This document shows, piece by piece, positions 1 to 8,546 of a DNA stretch of 64,000 nucleotides (position 1 is its first letter; each line of letters begins with the position of its first letter). The notes below the pieces were generated by a model, which was not told the origin of the DNA, ran no database searches, and was given only the letters and a program-made list of their open reading frames with translations. The position numbers and the translations under genes were made by a program. Location: NCBI RefSeq assembly GCF_030035605.1, contig NZ_CP106736.1:1798001-1862000 (forward strand), given 5' to 3'. Source of the stretch: Silvimonas soli (lineage in GTDB: Bacteria > Pseudomonadota > Gammaproteobacteria > Burkholderiales > Chitinibacteraceae).

Positions 1-1074
1 CATTTGTTCTTTCTTGAGCGCGCGGGCGGCGTCCAGATAATCCATGATCGCCCAGGTCAGGCCACGGCAACCTTCGCCAGTCAGACCGGAGATGGTAAAC
101 AGACGGCGCTGTTGCGGATCAAACGGCTTGTACGGATCAGGCTCGCCACCATCCCAGCCATAGGCTTCGAGGAAGTCTTTCACGCGTTGATCGCGCTCTT
201 CTTCCGGGATCATGTCCAGCTTGTTCAGCACCAGCCAGCGCGGCTTGTCATGCAGTTCTTCATCGTACTTGCGCAGTTCTTCAACGATGGCCTTGGCTTC
301 AGCAACCGGATCGGTGCCTTCATCAAACGGCGCCAGATCAACAATGTGCAGCAACACACCAGTGCGGGTCAGATGCTTGAGGAAGCGATGGCCCAGACCA
401 GCGCCTTCTGCCGCGCCTTCAATCAAACCGGGGATATCGGCAACCACAAAGCTGCGGTTGTCATCGATACGTACTACGCCCAGATTCGGGTGCAGCGTGG
501 TAAACGGATAATCGGCCACTTTGGGCTTGGCGGCAGAAACGGCGCGAATGAACGTGGATTTACCGGCATTAGGCATGCCCAGCAGGCCAACGTCAGCCAG
601 CACTTTCAGTTCCAGTTTCAGTTCACGGGTTTCGCCTGGCTCGCCGGATGTGGTCTGGCGTGGCGCACGGTTCACGGATGACTTGAAGTGGATGTTGCCC
701 CAACCGCCCTTGCCGCCCTTGGCAATGCAGATGCGCTGACCGTCGTGGGTCAAATCGGCAATGATTTCATCGGTTTCGGCATCGGTAATCACCGTGCCCA
801 CCGGCATGCGCAGTTCGATATCGTCGCCCGCCGCACCGTAGCAATCGGCACCGCGACCGGACTCACCATCCTGCGCTTTGTATTTTTTGACGAAGCGATA
901 ATCGACCAAGGTGTTGATATCTTCATCCGCCACGGCCCACAAGCTGCCGCCACGTCCGCCATCGCCGCCATCCGGGCCACCACGTGGGATGAATTTTTCG
1001 CGGCGCATACTGGCCGACCCTTTACCGCCCTTACCGGCGATGACTTCAATTCTGGCTTCGTCAATGAATTTCAT
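1..1074 (-). CDS. obg: Obg/CgtA family GTPase (C-terminus beyond window)
   Basis: Essential ribosome-associated GTPase that acts in 50S subunit maturation and stress control. The reading frame starts at ATG 1074 (MKFIDEARIEV) and is still open at base 1, so 358 codons are visible and the C-terminal tail is missing. The glycine-rich Obg fold fills the first ~158 residues (GKGGKGS, GGPDGGDGGRGG). The G domain follows, with P-loop GMPNAGKST near residue 165, a DxPG switch (VADIPGLIEGA) and NKLD near residue 281. It lies downstream of rplU and rpmA on the same strand, the usual proteobacterial order, but a terminator-like hairpin separates it from rpmA. Confidence 0.97.
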   Translation of the reverse strand, partial: MKFIDEARIEVIAGKGGKGSASMRREKFIPRGGPDGGDGGRGGSLWAVADEDINTLVDYRFVKKYKAQDGESGRGADCYGAAGDDIELRMPVGTVITDAETDEIIADLTHDGQRICIAKGGKGGWGNIHFKSSVNRAPRQTTSGEPGETRELKLELKVLADVGLLGMPNAGKSTFIRAVSAAKPKVADYPFTTLHPNLGVVRIDDNRSFVVADIPGLIEGAAEGAGLGHRFLKHLTRTGVLLHIVDLAPFDEGTDPVAEAKAIVEELRKYDEELHDKPRWLVLNKLDMIPEEERDQRVKDFLEAYGWDGGEPDPYKPFDPQQRRLFTISGLTGEGCRGLTWAIMDYLDAARALKKEQM

Positions 1075-1280
1075 GATGAACTCTGAGTGTGAGGCATGAG
1101 GGGCGCGGTGCGAGGAGTAAACACCTGGCTGATCGCATCATGCGCGAACAGCCCCCGGAAAAACCGGACCTGGCGCCTTCGTCTGGTGCCACCGGTCCTC
1201 GACATTATACAAAGTGACGGGCAATAAGTTTCAAAGTGGTTCTCACTTGACGCCTTATCAAGACCCCACCCCTTACAAAC

Positions 1281-1311
1281 AAAAAGCCCTATCACAGGGA
1301 TAGGGCTTTTT
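1281..1311 (-). terminator. Intrinsic terminator-like hairpin between rpmA and obg
   Basis: A near-perfect stem (AGCCCTATC paired with GATAGGGCT, short ACAG-type loop) is flanked by an A-run on one side and a T-run on the other, so it could end transcripts in either direction. It lies 22 bases after the rpmA stop codon, where it would attenuate or end the rplU-rpmA message before obg. Confidence 0.8.
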
Positions 1312-1332
1312 CAGGAAATGACCCCGTAGCGA

Positions 1333-1614
1333 TTAAGCTACTTCGATCACTTCGCCTTCGTACGGCTGAATGGTCACAGTGCGACGTTGTTGCGCGCCCT
1401 TGATCACAAATTTCACGTAACCGTCGACCAGCGCGAACAAGGTGTGATCCTTGCCCATACCAACGTTGTCACCAGGATGGAACTCGGTGCCACGTTGACG
1501 CACGATAATCGAACCGGCGTTGATCAGTTCGCCACCGTAGGCTTTTACGCCCAGACGTTTGGCGTGCGAATCGCGGCCGTTACGGGAACTACCGCCAGCT
1601 TTTTTGTGTGCCAT
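1333..1614 (-). CDS. rpmA: 50S ribosomal protein L27
   Basis: Structural protein of the large ribosomal subunit near the peptidyl-transferase centre. At 93 residues it has the family's normal length. It starts MAHKKAGGSSRNGRDS, the classic L27 N-terminus without a cleavable leader, and contains GSIIVRQRGTEFHPG and VGMGKDHTLFA, both diagnostic. It begins 21 bases after the rplU stop codon, so the two are almost certainly co-transcribed. Confidence 0.98.
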   Translation of the reverse strand: MAHKKAGGSSRNGRDSHAKRLGVKAYGGELINAGSIIVRQRGTEFHPGDNVGMGKDHTLFALVDGYVKFVIKGAQQRRTVTIQPYEGEVIEVA

Positions 1615-1635
1615 GGTTGTTAGCTCCTGTCTGAA

Positions 1636-1947
1636 TTACGCGTCGATAGAATCGATGCGAATTTCGGTGTAGTTCTGGCGATGGCCTTGATGTTTCTGGT
1701 AGTGCTTACGACGGCGCATCTTGAAGATGCTGACCTTCGCGCCACGACCATGAGACACGACCGTTGCCTTGATGGCAGCGCCGGCGACCACAGGGGTCCC
1801 GATCGTCACTGCATCACCGTTTGCCACCATCAATACTTCATTCAGTACGATCTGGCTGTCGATGTCTGCAGCAATCTGTTCTACTTTAAGTTTTTCGCCG
1901 ACGACAACTTTGTACTGCTTGCCACCGGTTTTTACGACTGCATACAT
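1636..1947 (-). CDS. rplU: 50S ribosomal protein L21
   Basis: Large-subunit ribosomal protein that binds 23S rRNA. At 103 residues it has the normal length. MYAVVKTGGKQYKV at the N-terminus and KMRRRKHYQKHQGHRQ near the C-terminus are L21 signatures. It is first in a rplU-rpmA unit and divergent from ispB, an arrangement widespread in beta- and gammaproteobacteria. The ~290-base divergent region (1948-2239) must hold promoters for both directions. Confidence 0.98.
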   Translation of the reverse strand: MYAVVKTGGKQYKVVVGEKLKVEQIAADIDSQIVLNEVLMVANGDAVTIGTPVVAGAAIKATVVSHGRGAKVSIFKMRRRKHYQKHQGHRQNYTEIRIDSIDA

Positions 1948-2181
1948 TTAACAAGCTCCAAAGAGTTTGCACCCAAAAAACTGCACTACTTGCGCAATAC
2001 AGCCCTCCGCCCTTGCGGAAGAATCGGCGACTATACGCTGGACTCCTTTACCCGTCAAACACTTATCGCATTTTCCGGCTACCGTTCAGGGGGTCGGCAA
2101 GGCCTCGCCAAAAACTGAAATCAAAACAAAAAATCGCCGCCCGCCTTGTTGCAACACAATCGTGGTCGAAGCATGTACCTG

Positions 2182-2200
2182 AACCATGCTAAGATTTCGC
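2182..2200 (+). promoter_or_regulatory. Probable extended -10 promoter element of ispB
   Basis: TGCTAAGAT (TAAGAT hexamer at 2190-2195 preceded by TGC) looks like an extended -10 element. No good -35 is visible 17 bases upstream. Transcription would begin near 2202 and leave a leader of about 38 bases before ATG 2240. This argues against the upstream ATG at 2186 as the ispB start. Confidence 0.4.
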
Positions 2201-2239
2201 GTTTACTTAATACCCAGTTCAAGCGAGGCGCTCGTGGCA

Positions 2240-3202
2240 ATGGAGTTGGTCAAATCGGTCGTCGACCAGGATATGACGGCGGTTGACGCCTTGATTCGCA
2301 AACAGCTCTATTCAGATGTCGTGCTGGTGCGCCAGGTCGGTGAATACATTGTTTCTTCCGGCGGCAAGCGCCTGCGGCCCATCCTGGTGCTGCTCACCGC
2401 CAAAGCACTGGGCTATCAAGGCGAACATCACCACACTCTCGCTGCGGTAATCGAGTTCATCCACACCGCCACTTTGCTGCACGACGATGTGGTCGATGAA
2501 TCATCGTTGCGCCGTGGCCGCGAAACCGCCAACGCCCTGTTCGGCAATGCCGCCAGCGTCCTGGTAGGCGATTTCGTTTATACCCGCTCGTTCCAGATGA
2601 TGGTTTCCGTTGGCTCCATGCGCGTCATGGAAGTGCTGGCTGAAGCCACCAACATCATTGCCGAAGGCGAAGTGCTGCAATTGATGAATATCGGTAACGT
2701 CGATATCGATGAAGCCGGCTATTTGCAAGTTATTCAATACAAAACCGCCAAGTTGTTTGAAGCCGCATCCCGCCTTGGTGCGATCCTGGCTGGCGTCGAT
2801 GCCGATACCGAAGCCGCCTTTGCCCGTTACGGCATGCACCTGGGTACTGCGTTCCAGATTATCGACGACGTACTGGATTACTCCGGCCACACCGAAGAGA
2901 TCGGCAAGAACCTGGGTGACGATCTGGCTGAAGGCAAACCAACACTGCCATTGATCTATGTCATGCGTAACGGTGATGAGGAACATGCCACCGCCGTACG
3001 CGAAGCACTGACCCATGCCAGCCGTGACCGTTTTGATGATGTCAGCCGCGCAATTCACGCCACCGGCGCACTCGAATACGCCCGCAAAATTGCCACCGAA
3101 GAAGCCGCCCGCGCCAAGGCCCAATTGACTGGAATACCAGATAGTCCAGCCCGCCAGGCCTTGCTGGCGCTGGCAGATCTGGCTATCTCCCGAAACAGTT
3201 GA
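2240..3202 (+). CDS. ispB: Octaprenyl diphosphate synthase (trans-polyprenyl synthase)
   Basis: Elongates farnesyl diphosphate with isopentenyl diphosphate to make the ubiquinone side chain. With the start at ATG 2240 (MELVKSVVDQDM) it has 320 residues, close to the ~323 of E. coli IspB. An ATG at 2186 is in frame but would overlap the likely -10 element, and GAGGCG at 2225-2230 is better spaced for 2240 (GTG 2234 is also possible). Both Asp-rich motifs are present: first DDVVDE after LLHD, second DDVLDYSG. GGKRLRP near residue 40 binds the substrate diphosphate. It stands divergent from rplU and is followed by tRNA-Pro. Confidence 0.96.
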   Translation: MELVKSVVDQDMTAVDALIRKQLYSDVVLVRQVGEYIVSSGGKRLRPILVLLTAKALGYQGEHHHTLAAVIEFIHTATLLHDDVVDESSLRRGRETANALFGNAASVLVGDFVYTRSFQMMVSVGSMRVMEVLAEATNIIAEGEVLQLMNIGNVDIDEAGYLQVIQYKTAKLFEAASRLGAILAGVDADTEAAFARYGMHLGTAFQIIDDVLDYSGHTEEIGKNLGDDLAEGKPTLPLIYVMRNGDEEHATAVREALTHASRDRFDDVSRAIHATGALEYARKIATEEAARAKAQLTGIPDSPARQALLALADLAISRNS

Positions 3203-3269
3203 CAGCCCCCAAGTCGGCGGAGATAATCCCGTTTCTTCGCAGCTTACAAGCCTGCGCAGACACCCAAGT

Positions 3270-3346
3270 CGGGGTGTAGCTCAGCCCGGTGGAGCGCTAC
3301 GTTCGGGACGTAGAGGCCGGAGGTTCGAATCCTCTCACCCCGACCA
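3270..3346 (+). tRNA. tRNA-Pro (anticodon CGG)
   Basis: A complete 77-base cloverleaf. Acceptor arm CGGGGTG pairs with CACCCCG and is followed by an encoded A-CCA end. The D arm is GCTC/GAGC. The anticodon stem CTACG/CGTAG encloses loop TTCGGGA, which gives anticodon CGG. The T arm is GGAGG-TTCGAAT-CCTCT. A terminator hairpin follows within 30 bases. Confidence 0.95.
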
Positions 3347-3372
3347 GATTTGCCTTGTTGATCAAGGACCGC

Positions 3373-3399
3373 ACAAAGCCCCACTTGCTGGGGCTTTGT
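3373..3399 (+). terminator. Terminator after tRNA-Pro
   Basis: Perfect stem CAAAGCCCC / GGGGCTTTG with loop ACTTGCT, followed by TCGTTTT. It sits 27 bases after the tRNA, where a tRNA transcript would be ended. Confidence 0.75.
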
Positions 3400-4024
3400 C
3401 GTTTTCGGCCATTTCGTGACGAATTAGTGGCTGGCCGCAGACCTTTCGCATCACCGCCGCGAAACCCCGATTAAAACGGCTTTCCAGATTCGCCCCCAAC
3501 AACAGAAAGGGGCACGCGGTGGCAGCCATCAGTTTTCACTCGACAATCGTTACCCCAATGTTCCGAGCTGCCGGACAAAGCGCCGTGCACATGCCAGCCG
3601 AACGCCGTCGGCGCGACGCCACGATCATGCAGTACTTCAAAGCCCATGCGCCCTGCCGCAATCCGCTTGCCATAGCAGGTGAGCGCCTCGCGCGACTGCA
3701 TTACAAGACGATAGCGGGCAAGGTCTGGGCATAGAGGGCTTCGGCTTCCTGTTTGAATTCATCAGCAAAGGCCCGCTGTATGGCGACTTGCCCGGAGAAA
3801 GTAACCGGCGCGCAGGCTGTCGATGAGTTCGTGGCCCCCCCTGCCGATGCCGCATCAATCACAAGGATGGCCACGTGGTCTTAGCCAGGCGGGCCCTTTA
3901 GACCGGCCTGGCCAGGTTTGTTCCCCTGCAAAACCACCTGGTTTTTATGGTAGTTGTTCGCAGCAAGTATTTTCCTCGCGGTGTCAGAATTCGCCGAGTC
4001 TCATTTCGAGACAAGGAGATAGCC
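3400..4024. other. Gene-poor stretch; possible coding remnants on the minus strand
   Basis: No intact gene is convincing here. On the minus strand a short frame ending near 3700 (…QRAFADEFKQEAEALYAQ…, stop TAA) is overlapped as TAATG by a 76-residue frame at 3701-3471. Neither has a good ribosome binding site or a recognisable family. They could be the decayed end of an older gene. I see no RNA gene, IS or repeat in it. Confidence 0.3.
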
Positions 4025-4342
4025 ATGAAGAAACCTGTTTTTATTCTTGCAGCTGCCGCTGTGCTTTCCCTGCCAATGGCTTTTGCGGCAGAAACCATCG
4101 TGGTTCAGCAACCCGCACCGGTTTATGCACCGGCACCCGCTCCCGTTTTTCCGGCTGGCGGAGTAGTGATGGGCATGGCCGTTGGCGCTGCCATCGCCAA
4201 TAACAATAATGATGAAATCAACGTAAACGTCAATCGCTCGACCAATATCCAGCGCGACCAGATACAACATTACGACCGCAACAACACGGTCAACGCCAAT
4301 CGAGATGCACCACGGACAAGACGGCAAGGCCGTAACCGTTAA
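4025..4342 (+). CDS. Small exported Asn-rich protein of unknown function
   Basis: A 105-residue protein with a clear ribosome binding site (AAGGAG, 4012-4017) before ATG 4025. Residues 1-22 form a Sec signal peptide (MKK, hydrophobic alanine-rich core, cleavage near AFA-AE). The mature part has a Pro/Ala stretch (APVYAPAPAPVFPAG), a short Gly/Ala hydrophobic segment (VVMGMAVGAAIA) resembling a glycine zipper, then an Asn-rich polar tail with basic residues at the end (RTRRQGRNR). No enzyme motif is visible. It stands alone between non-coding stretches. Periplasmic or envelope location is inferred from the signal peptide only. Confidence 0.75.
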   Translation: MKKPVFILAAAAVLSLPMAFAAETIVVQQPAPVYAPAPAPVFPAGGVVMGMAVGAAIANNNNDEINVNVNRSTNIQRDQIQHYDRNNTVNANRDAPRTRRQGRNR

Positions 4343-4863
4343 TGGCTCCGTTGCAGGCTCAATCCATTAACAGCGCGCCATAGCCTCCACCTGCTGCAAT
4401 GGCACTTCTCGCATTGCGTTGCCAAAACTAAAACTTCAACTCCTGCACGTCACCTCCGGCCAACCGGGCGACGCGATGCAACGCTCGCCCTGTTCGCCCC
4501 CTCAATACCCTTTTTATTCCCCCGATCCGGCCAAAAACGGTACCGCCAGTCCCACAACAAACGGTGCCCGCACAGCAAATAATCCCTGCAAGATCAAGGC
4601 GGTAATACTGCCGTTTTTCCCGGTTTGCTTAGACCCGCTCAGTTTCGCCACATTGAAGTTGGGTAAAACGTACGGACGTGCTGGTTGGCTTTCGTCAATG
4701 CCCTGGTGCGATCCGGAAAATGCATGGTCATAAAGCGTACGCACAGCAATTCGGGGTGACGTCGGGCCTGCAAAATTCTCCGCCCGTTGCTTGGGTTTAC
4801 CAGTTCACTGATGCAGACCGATGCGCTCACTCCCGGCCCGGCCCTATCAGTACGTTTATATGA
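4343..4863. other. Intergenic, no gene recognised
   Basis: About 520 bases between the small exported protein and the diguanylate cyclase. Open frames here are short, lack ribosome binding sites and have no recognisable content. The promoter of the downstream cyclase should lie in its right part, but I cannot place one with confidence. Confidence 0.4.
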
Positions 4864-6465
4864 GTGTTGTTCATCGTGCATCTACGATCTTTCACGAGCA
4901 CTTTATTCTCCGGCCTGCCGGCCAAACGGGCGCTACTGATACTGGCGCTGCTGGTTCAGGGTGGCAGTGTGGCGGGTTATCTCTATCTGGAACGCGGCTG
5001 GATTGAGGCGGGGGTGGTGCAGAGCCTCAGAAACGTTTCGTCGATGCATATGCGAAGCTTCGAGCAACTCGAGACAACGTTGAATTATCAGCTCGCAACT
5101 GTTGCTGACGAAATGCAGGAGATGGGTGTCCACGCGGACAACCCGCAAAAAAGGAAGCTCCTGCTAAGCAAGGAAACAAAACACGGATGGCTTGATACCG
5201 TCGCGGTACTTGATTCAACCGGCAAGATCATTGCCCTTGACTCTGGCGTGCCGGTGGCGTCGGTCTTGCCGGCGACTGTTCTGGCCAATAACTCCTTCAA
5301 GGATTCGCCACAATACCGCTTGATCTATGATCGCTGGGTAGAATCCACCTCCGCTTTTGTCGCCCGCCCGTTTGCCGCCGAACTGGGAGGAGGTGGCATG
5401 ATGACTTACCAGATGATCAGGTCGCCCGATGGCAAAACCATGGGCAGTGTTGTGGGCTTCACCAGCCTGCATAGCTTGTCGGTGCTGCTTAATACCGACG
5501 CAGTGCGAGGTTTCGATCTTGGCAAAGATGGCGTGCTGGCCATTCTTGATTACCACACGCGAGAAATGCTCTATCGCTATACCTATGCCGGGGATCCGCA
5601 AGCGGGGCATAAAGGTGGCGGGCAAACGATCAGCAGCTCATCTTTTCGGGACACCCGCTATGGCCCGGATGTGAAGTTTTACCGGTCTACGGTTGACGGG
5701 CTGGAGCGGCTCGTCGTGCTGGCCCCGCTGCACGACGCCCGCTGGCTGCAAATGGTCGCGCAAAGCAAAAACGAATACCTGTTTAACTGGCGTATCCAGG
5801 CCGCCATCACCGGCCTTGTATTTGCCTGTATCTGTGTCCTGCAATGGCTGCTGTTGGACGTATTTCACCAGAACCAGGTGCAGCGCAAAGTACTTGAATA
5901 CGACGCTCTGCATGACCTCATGACGGGTCTGGCTAACCGGCGCAAATTTTTCAGCTGGACCGAGACGATCCAGCATCAGTCAGATCGGTATCGGCAGCCA
6001 TGGAGCGTTCTGGCACTGGACGTGGACCATTTCAAGAAGGTCAACGATACCTACGGCCATGACGCAGGGGATGCGGTGTTGCGTACGCTCGCCGATATTT
6101 TGCGGGCCAACATCCGCGATTGCGATATTGCCGCGCGCTTTGGCGGAGAGGAATTCATCATTGGCCTACCCCAGACCGAACAGCACGGCGCAGCGGTTGT
6201 GGCGGAGCGCATCCGCCAGGCGCTGGCGGAAACGGTCGTTACGGTGAACGGACAGGATATCCGCTGCACCGTCAGCATCGGCATTGCTGAATACCAGCCA
6301 CAATCTGGCATGAATATGCAAAACGTATTGAAACAGGCAGATGCCGCACTTTATCGCGCCAAAGCATGGGGTAGAAACCGCGTGGTATTGGCCAAAGACC
6401 TGACGGCACCTGCAATTGCTGCCAAGCCCGTCAAAGATGGGCGCAAGGTCAGCGTGACTCACTGA
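4864..6465 (+). CDS. Membrane diguanylate cyclase with periplasmic CACHE-like sensor
   Basis: Makes cyclic di-GMP from two GTP in response to an extracytoplasmic cue. Of 533 residues, a first membrane segment lies near 17-40 and a second near 310-330. Between them is a ~270-residue periplasmic sensor of double-CACHE type (VAVLDSTGKIIALDSG; MMTYQMIRSPDGKTMGSVVGF). The C-terminal GGDEF domain is intact: LDVDHFKKVNDTYGHDAGD, active site GGEEF near 427-431, and inhibitory site RDCD five residues before it. The first codon is GTG 4864; GTG 4876 is an alternative that keeps the first membrane segment. The protein closely resembles the degenerate GGDEF protein at 7169-7684. Confidence 0.93.
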   Translation: MLFIVHLRSFTSTLFSGLPAKRALLILALLVQGGSVAGYLYLERGWIEAGVVQSLRNVSSMHMRSFEQLETTLNYQLATVADEMQEMGVHADNPQKRKLLLSKETKHGWLDTVAVLDSTGKIIALDSGVPVASVLPATVLANNSFKDSPQYRLIYDRWVESTSAFVARPFAAELGGGGMMTYQMIRSPDGKTMGSVVGFTSLHSLSVLLNTDAVRGFDLGKDGVLAILDYHTREMLYRYTYAGDPQAGHKGGGQTISSSSFRDTRYGPDVKFYRSTVDGLERLVVLAPLHDARWLQMVAQSKNEYLFNWRIQAAITGLVFACICVLQWLLLDVFHQNQVQRKVLEYDALHDLMTGLANRRKFFSWTETIQHQSDRYRQPWSVLALDVDHFKKVNDTYGHDAGDAVLRTLADILRANIRDCDIAARFGGEEFIIGLPQTEQHGAAVVAERIRQALAETVVTVNGQDIRCTVSIGIAEYQPQSGMNMQNVLKQADAALYRAKAWGRNRVVLAKDLTAPAIAAKPVKDGRKVSVTH

Positions 6466-6576
6466 TATCCGCCAGCCGAATCGGCAGAGCTGAAGATGAA
6501 ATTGAAATAACCATCACTGACGCGCTGGCAAGCGTGTAGCCAAACCGGTTGTCGGCTACGATTTCACGAACCACTG

Positions 6577-7044
6577 CTAGCCAGCATCTCCAGAGCCATC
6601 CTGGTCTGTTCCGCAATCGTTAGCAACGGGGCGAAGCCCAGCGACAATCGCCTGCATTTGTCGTGCCAGGGCAGAATCCAGCTGTGCAACCACGTGATCG
6701 CGAGGCAAATCAGCGCCACGATTCAATTCAAGGCTCGCTTCCAGCTCGGCAGCCAGATTTTGCGTCTCCCGCGCGCCAATCATCGCGGCTAGCCCTTTCA
6801 AAGTATGGGCAAGACGCTGTGCCGTTTGCAGATCATTGCAGGTGAGCGCCTCTCTGATTACTTGAGCGGTTGCGGCCTGATTTTTGACAAAGGCCTGCAG
6901 AATTACGCGGCGACGGTCTGCATTGCGCGAACGGAACCAGGTGGCCGTCATATCCAGTCCATCTATTTGCAATGTTGCTTCCCGGTGGGCGAATGGTGGT
7001 ATCAGTTGATGTGCGTTGCGGCTGCGGCAAGCCGGTCGACGCAA
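6577..7044 (-). CDS. Stand-alone histidine phosphotransfer (Hpt) protein
   Basis: Phosphorelay intermediate that shuttles phosphate between receiver domains. The Hpt motif AHTLKGLAAMIGA carries the phospho-accepting histidine, within a helical domain (LQAFVKNQAATAQVIREAL before it, NLAAELEASLE after it). The domain begins around IDGLDMTATWF, upstream of the first ATG, so the only start that keeps it whole is TTG 7044. The frame is open above that without a start as far as a stop near 7135. It may therefore be a genuine TTG-started Hpt or the C-terminal remnant of a former hybrid kinase. It sits next to a GGDEF protein and a two-component pair. Confidence 0.7.
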   Translation of the reverse strand: MRRPACRSRNAHQLIPPFAHREATLQIDGLDMTATWFRSRNADRRRVILQAFVKNQAATAQVIREALTCNDLQTAQRLAHTLKGLAAMIGARETQNLAAELEASLELNRGADLPRDHVVAQLDSALARQMQAIVAGLRPVANDCGTDQDGSGDAG

Positions 7045-7168
7045 CCAGCGGCATGCGAAGACACGGGTTGGTTCCGCTTGGGCAAAAGCCGGGCCGGACT
7101 GGACATGGCTTGGGTGCTTACCTGAGCATCAGCCCGAGTTGAGTCGGAATGTTAGCTGGCCGTTCTGA

Positions 7169-7684
7169 TCACGCCCCAGCCAGCACAGCCTGACCCCTGC
7201 CCGATTGTCTGGCTCGAGCAAGCGCCTCATCCGCCCGGTTCGCGACGCCAGCCATACCTGCCTCCAGATCCGGAAAGGACGCGGCGACACCAATATGCAC
7301 AGTGCAGCGGATCGTCCGATCGAGAAATGAAATGGACTGGTTAGCCAATACGCTGTGGATGCGTAGTGCTACTGCCTGGGCGTAGCCTTGCGTTGCCTGC
7401 CATAGACCTATCACGAATTCGTCTCGGTCCAGACGGGCGGCGATATCGCAATTACGCAAGCTGGCTCGCAAGACATCGGCAACCAGCGCCAGCGCAATGT
7501 CCCCGGCGTCATAACCGCCGGTGTCGGTAATCTGTTTGAAGTGCTCCAGATTCAGAACAAGCACGGCGTATGGCAATTGATCACGCACTAATGGCTCAGC
7601 CCAACAGAAAAACTGGTGCCGGCTATGCAGACCTGTGATCTGGTCAAGCGCAGAGCCGGGTGCAAACGTGTTGAGATTTTCCAT
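7169..7684 (-). CDS. Stand-alone degenerate GGDEF-domain protein, likely c-di-GMP binder
   Basis: A 171-residue protein that is essentially one GGDEF domain with no sensor or membrane segment. The catalytic motif GG(D/E)EF is replaced by DRDEF (bases 7415-7429). The metal-binding LDVDHFK of active cyclases is LNLEHFK, so cyclase activity is unlikely. The inhibitory-site motif RxxD is retained as RNCD (7445-7456) at the correct five-residue spacing, the arrangement of known degenerate GGDEF receptors of c-di-GMP. It shares the RxCDIAAR context with the active cyclase at 4864-6465, suggesting local duplication and decay of catalysis. It lies between the Hpt gene and the response regulator, all on the minus strand. 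Confidence 0.85.
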   Translation of the reverse strand: MENLNTFAPGSALDQITGLHSRHQFFCWAEPLVRDQLPYAVLVLNLEHFKQITDTGGYDAGDIALALVADVLRASLRNCDIAARLDRDEFVIGLWQATQGYAQAVALRIHSVLANQSISFLDRTIRCTVHIGVAASFPDLEAGMAGVANRADEALARARQSGRGQAVLAGA

Positions 7685-7791
7685 AAGGAATCATCTCAAA
7701 CTGCAGAAAGAAGTGACTGAGCAAATATGAGCAAATCGCAGATATTTAGCCACGTTGCGCGGCTGCATACAACAATAAGGTGAGACTCGCG

Positions 7792-8463
7792 CTAATTGCG
7801 CAATTCAATGGGATCGTGAAAGCGATAGCCTATATTACGCAAAGTAGTCACCGGTAATTCCAGCCCACACGCTTGTTCGACTTTACGGCGCAGGCGCCGC
7901 ATCTGGGTATCCATACGGCGCTGATCATAGTCGAGAAAGCGTTCACCCAAGGCGCTAACAATGGATTGCCGGGAAACGTCACCGCCGCTTGCGAGTGCAA
8001 GCAGCACAACGTAATCTTGCCCGGATAACGGGATCGGCGGGAAACCAGGGGGAATGAGTTGGCGGGGAGCAGCCTGCAGAATCCAGCAGGGTAATGTATC
8101 GGCAACCAGACGGCGGCCCAGTGCTGCTACCGTGGCGTTCAATTCGTCTAAATCGGCAAGTTTTGAAAGGTAGTGATCAGCCCCGTCAATCAGGCCGCTC
8201 ACTTTGTCATGGGTGGTATTACGGGCGGTCAGGACGATGATGCCAACCCGCTGACGAGCAGCACGTAGCTGTTTGATCAAGTCCGTACCGTCGCCATCCG
8301 GCAATCCGAGGTCGATGATGACAATTCGGTGTACAGCGGGAATAAACGCCTGGCGAAATTCGGCAATACTTTTAGCCACCGTAACGTCATGGCCGTTTTC
8401 ACCCAAATACTCGGCCAATTCTTCGCAAAGAATCGGCTCGTCTTCCAGTAATACCAGATTCAT
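7792..8463 (-). CDS. OmpR-like response regulator (REC + winged helix)
   Basis: DNA-binding response regulator of a two-component system. The receiver domain has the acidic pocket (LEDE), phospho-Asp in IIDLGLPDGDG, Thr in IVLTARN and Lys in YLSK. The C-terminal ~90 residues resemble a winged-helix effector (QDYVVLLALASGG; DTQMRRLRRKVEQ; TTLRNIGYRF). ATG 8463 (MNLVLLEDEP) is chosen because the receiver begins there; in-frame ATGs at 8469 and 8493 are possible. It is divergent from the histidine kinase at 8547 with ~80 bases between them, so that kinase is the obvious partner. Confidence 0.9.
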   Translation of the reverse strand: MNLVLLEDEPILCEELAEYLGENGHDVTVAKSIAEFRQAFIPAVHRIVIIDLGLPDGDGTDLIKQLRAARQRVGIIVLTARNTTHDKVSGLIDGADHYLSKLADLDELNATVAALGRRLVADTLPCWILQAAPRQLIPPGFPPIPLSGQDYVVLLALASGGDVSRQSIVSALGERFLDYDQRRMDTQMRRLRRKVEQACGLELPVTTLRNIGYRFHDPIELRN

Positions 8464-8546
8464 GATCATCCCGAATAAACCCGGAAATTCCATGCCCGGG
8501 TTCGTTCATCATTGCTGCACTAACACGCGTGTGTTGAGGCAAAACG

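Noticed and set aside
2186..2239. Upstream in-frame start for ispB
   Set aside because: It would overlap the likely -10 element and lengthens the protein beyond the family norm.
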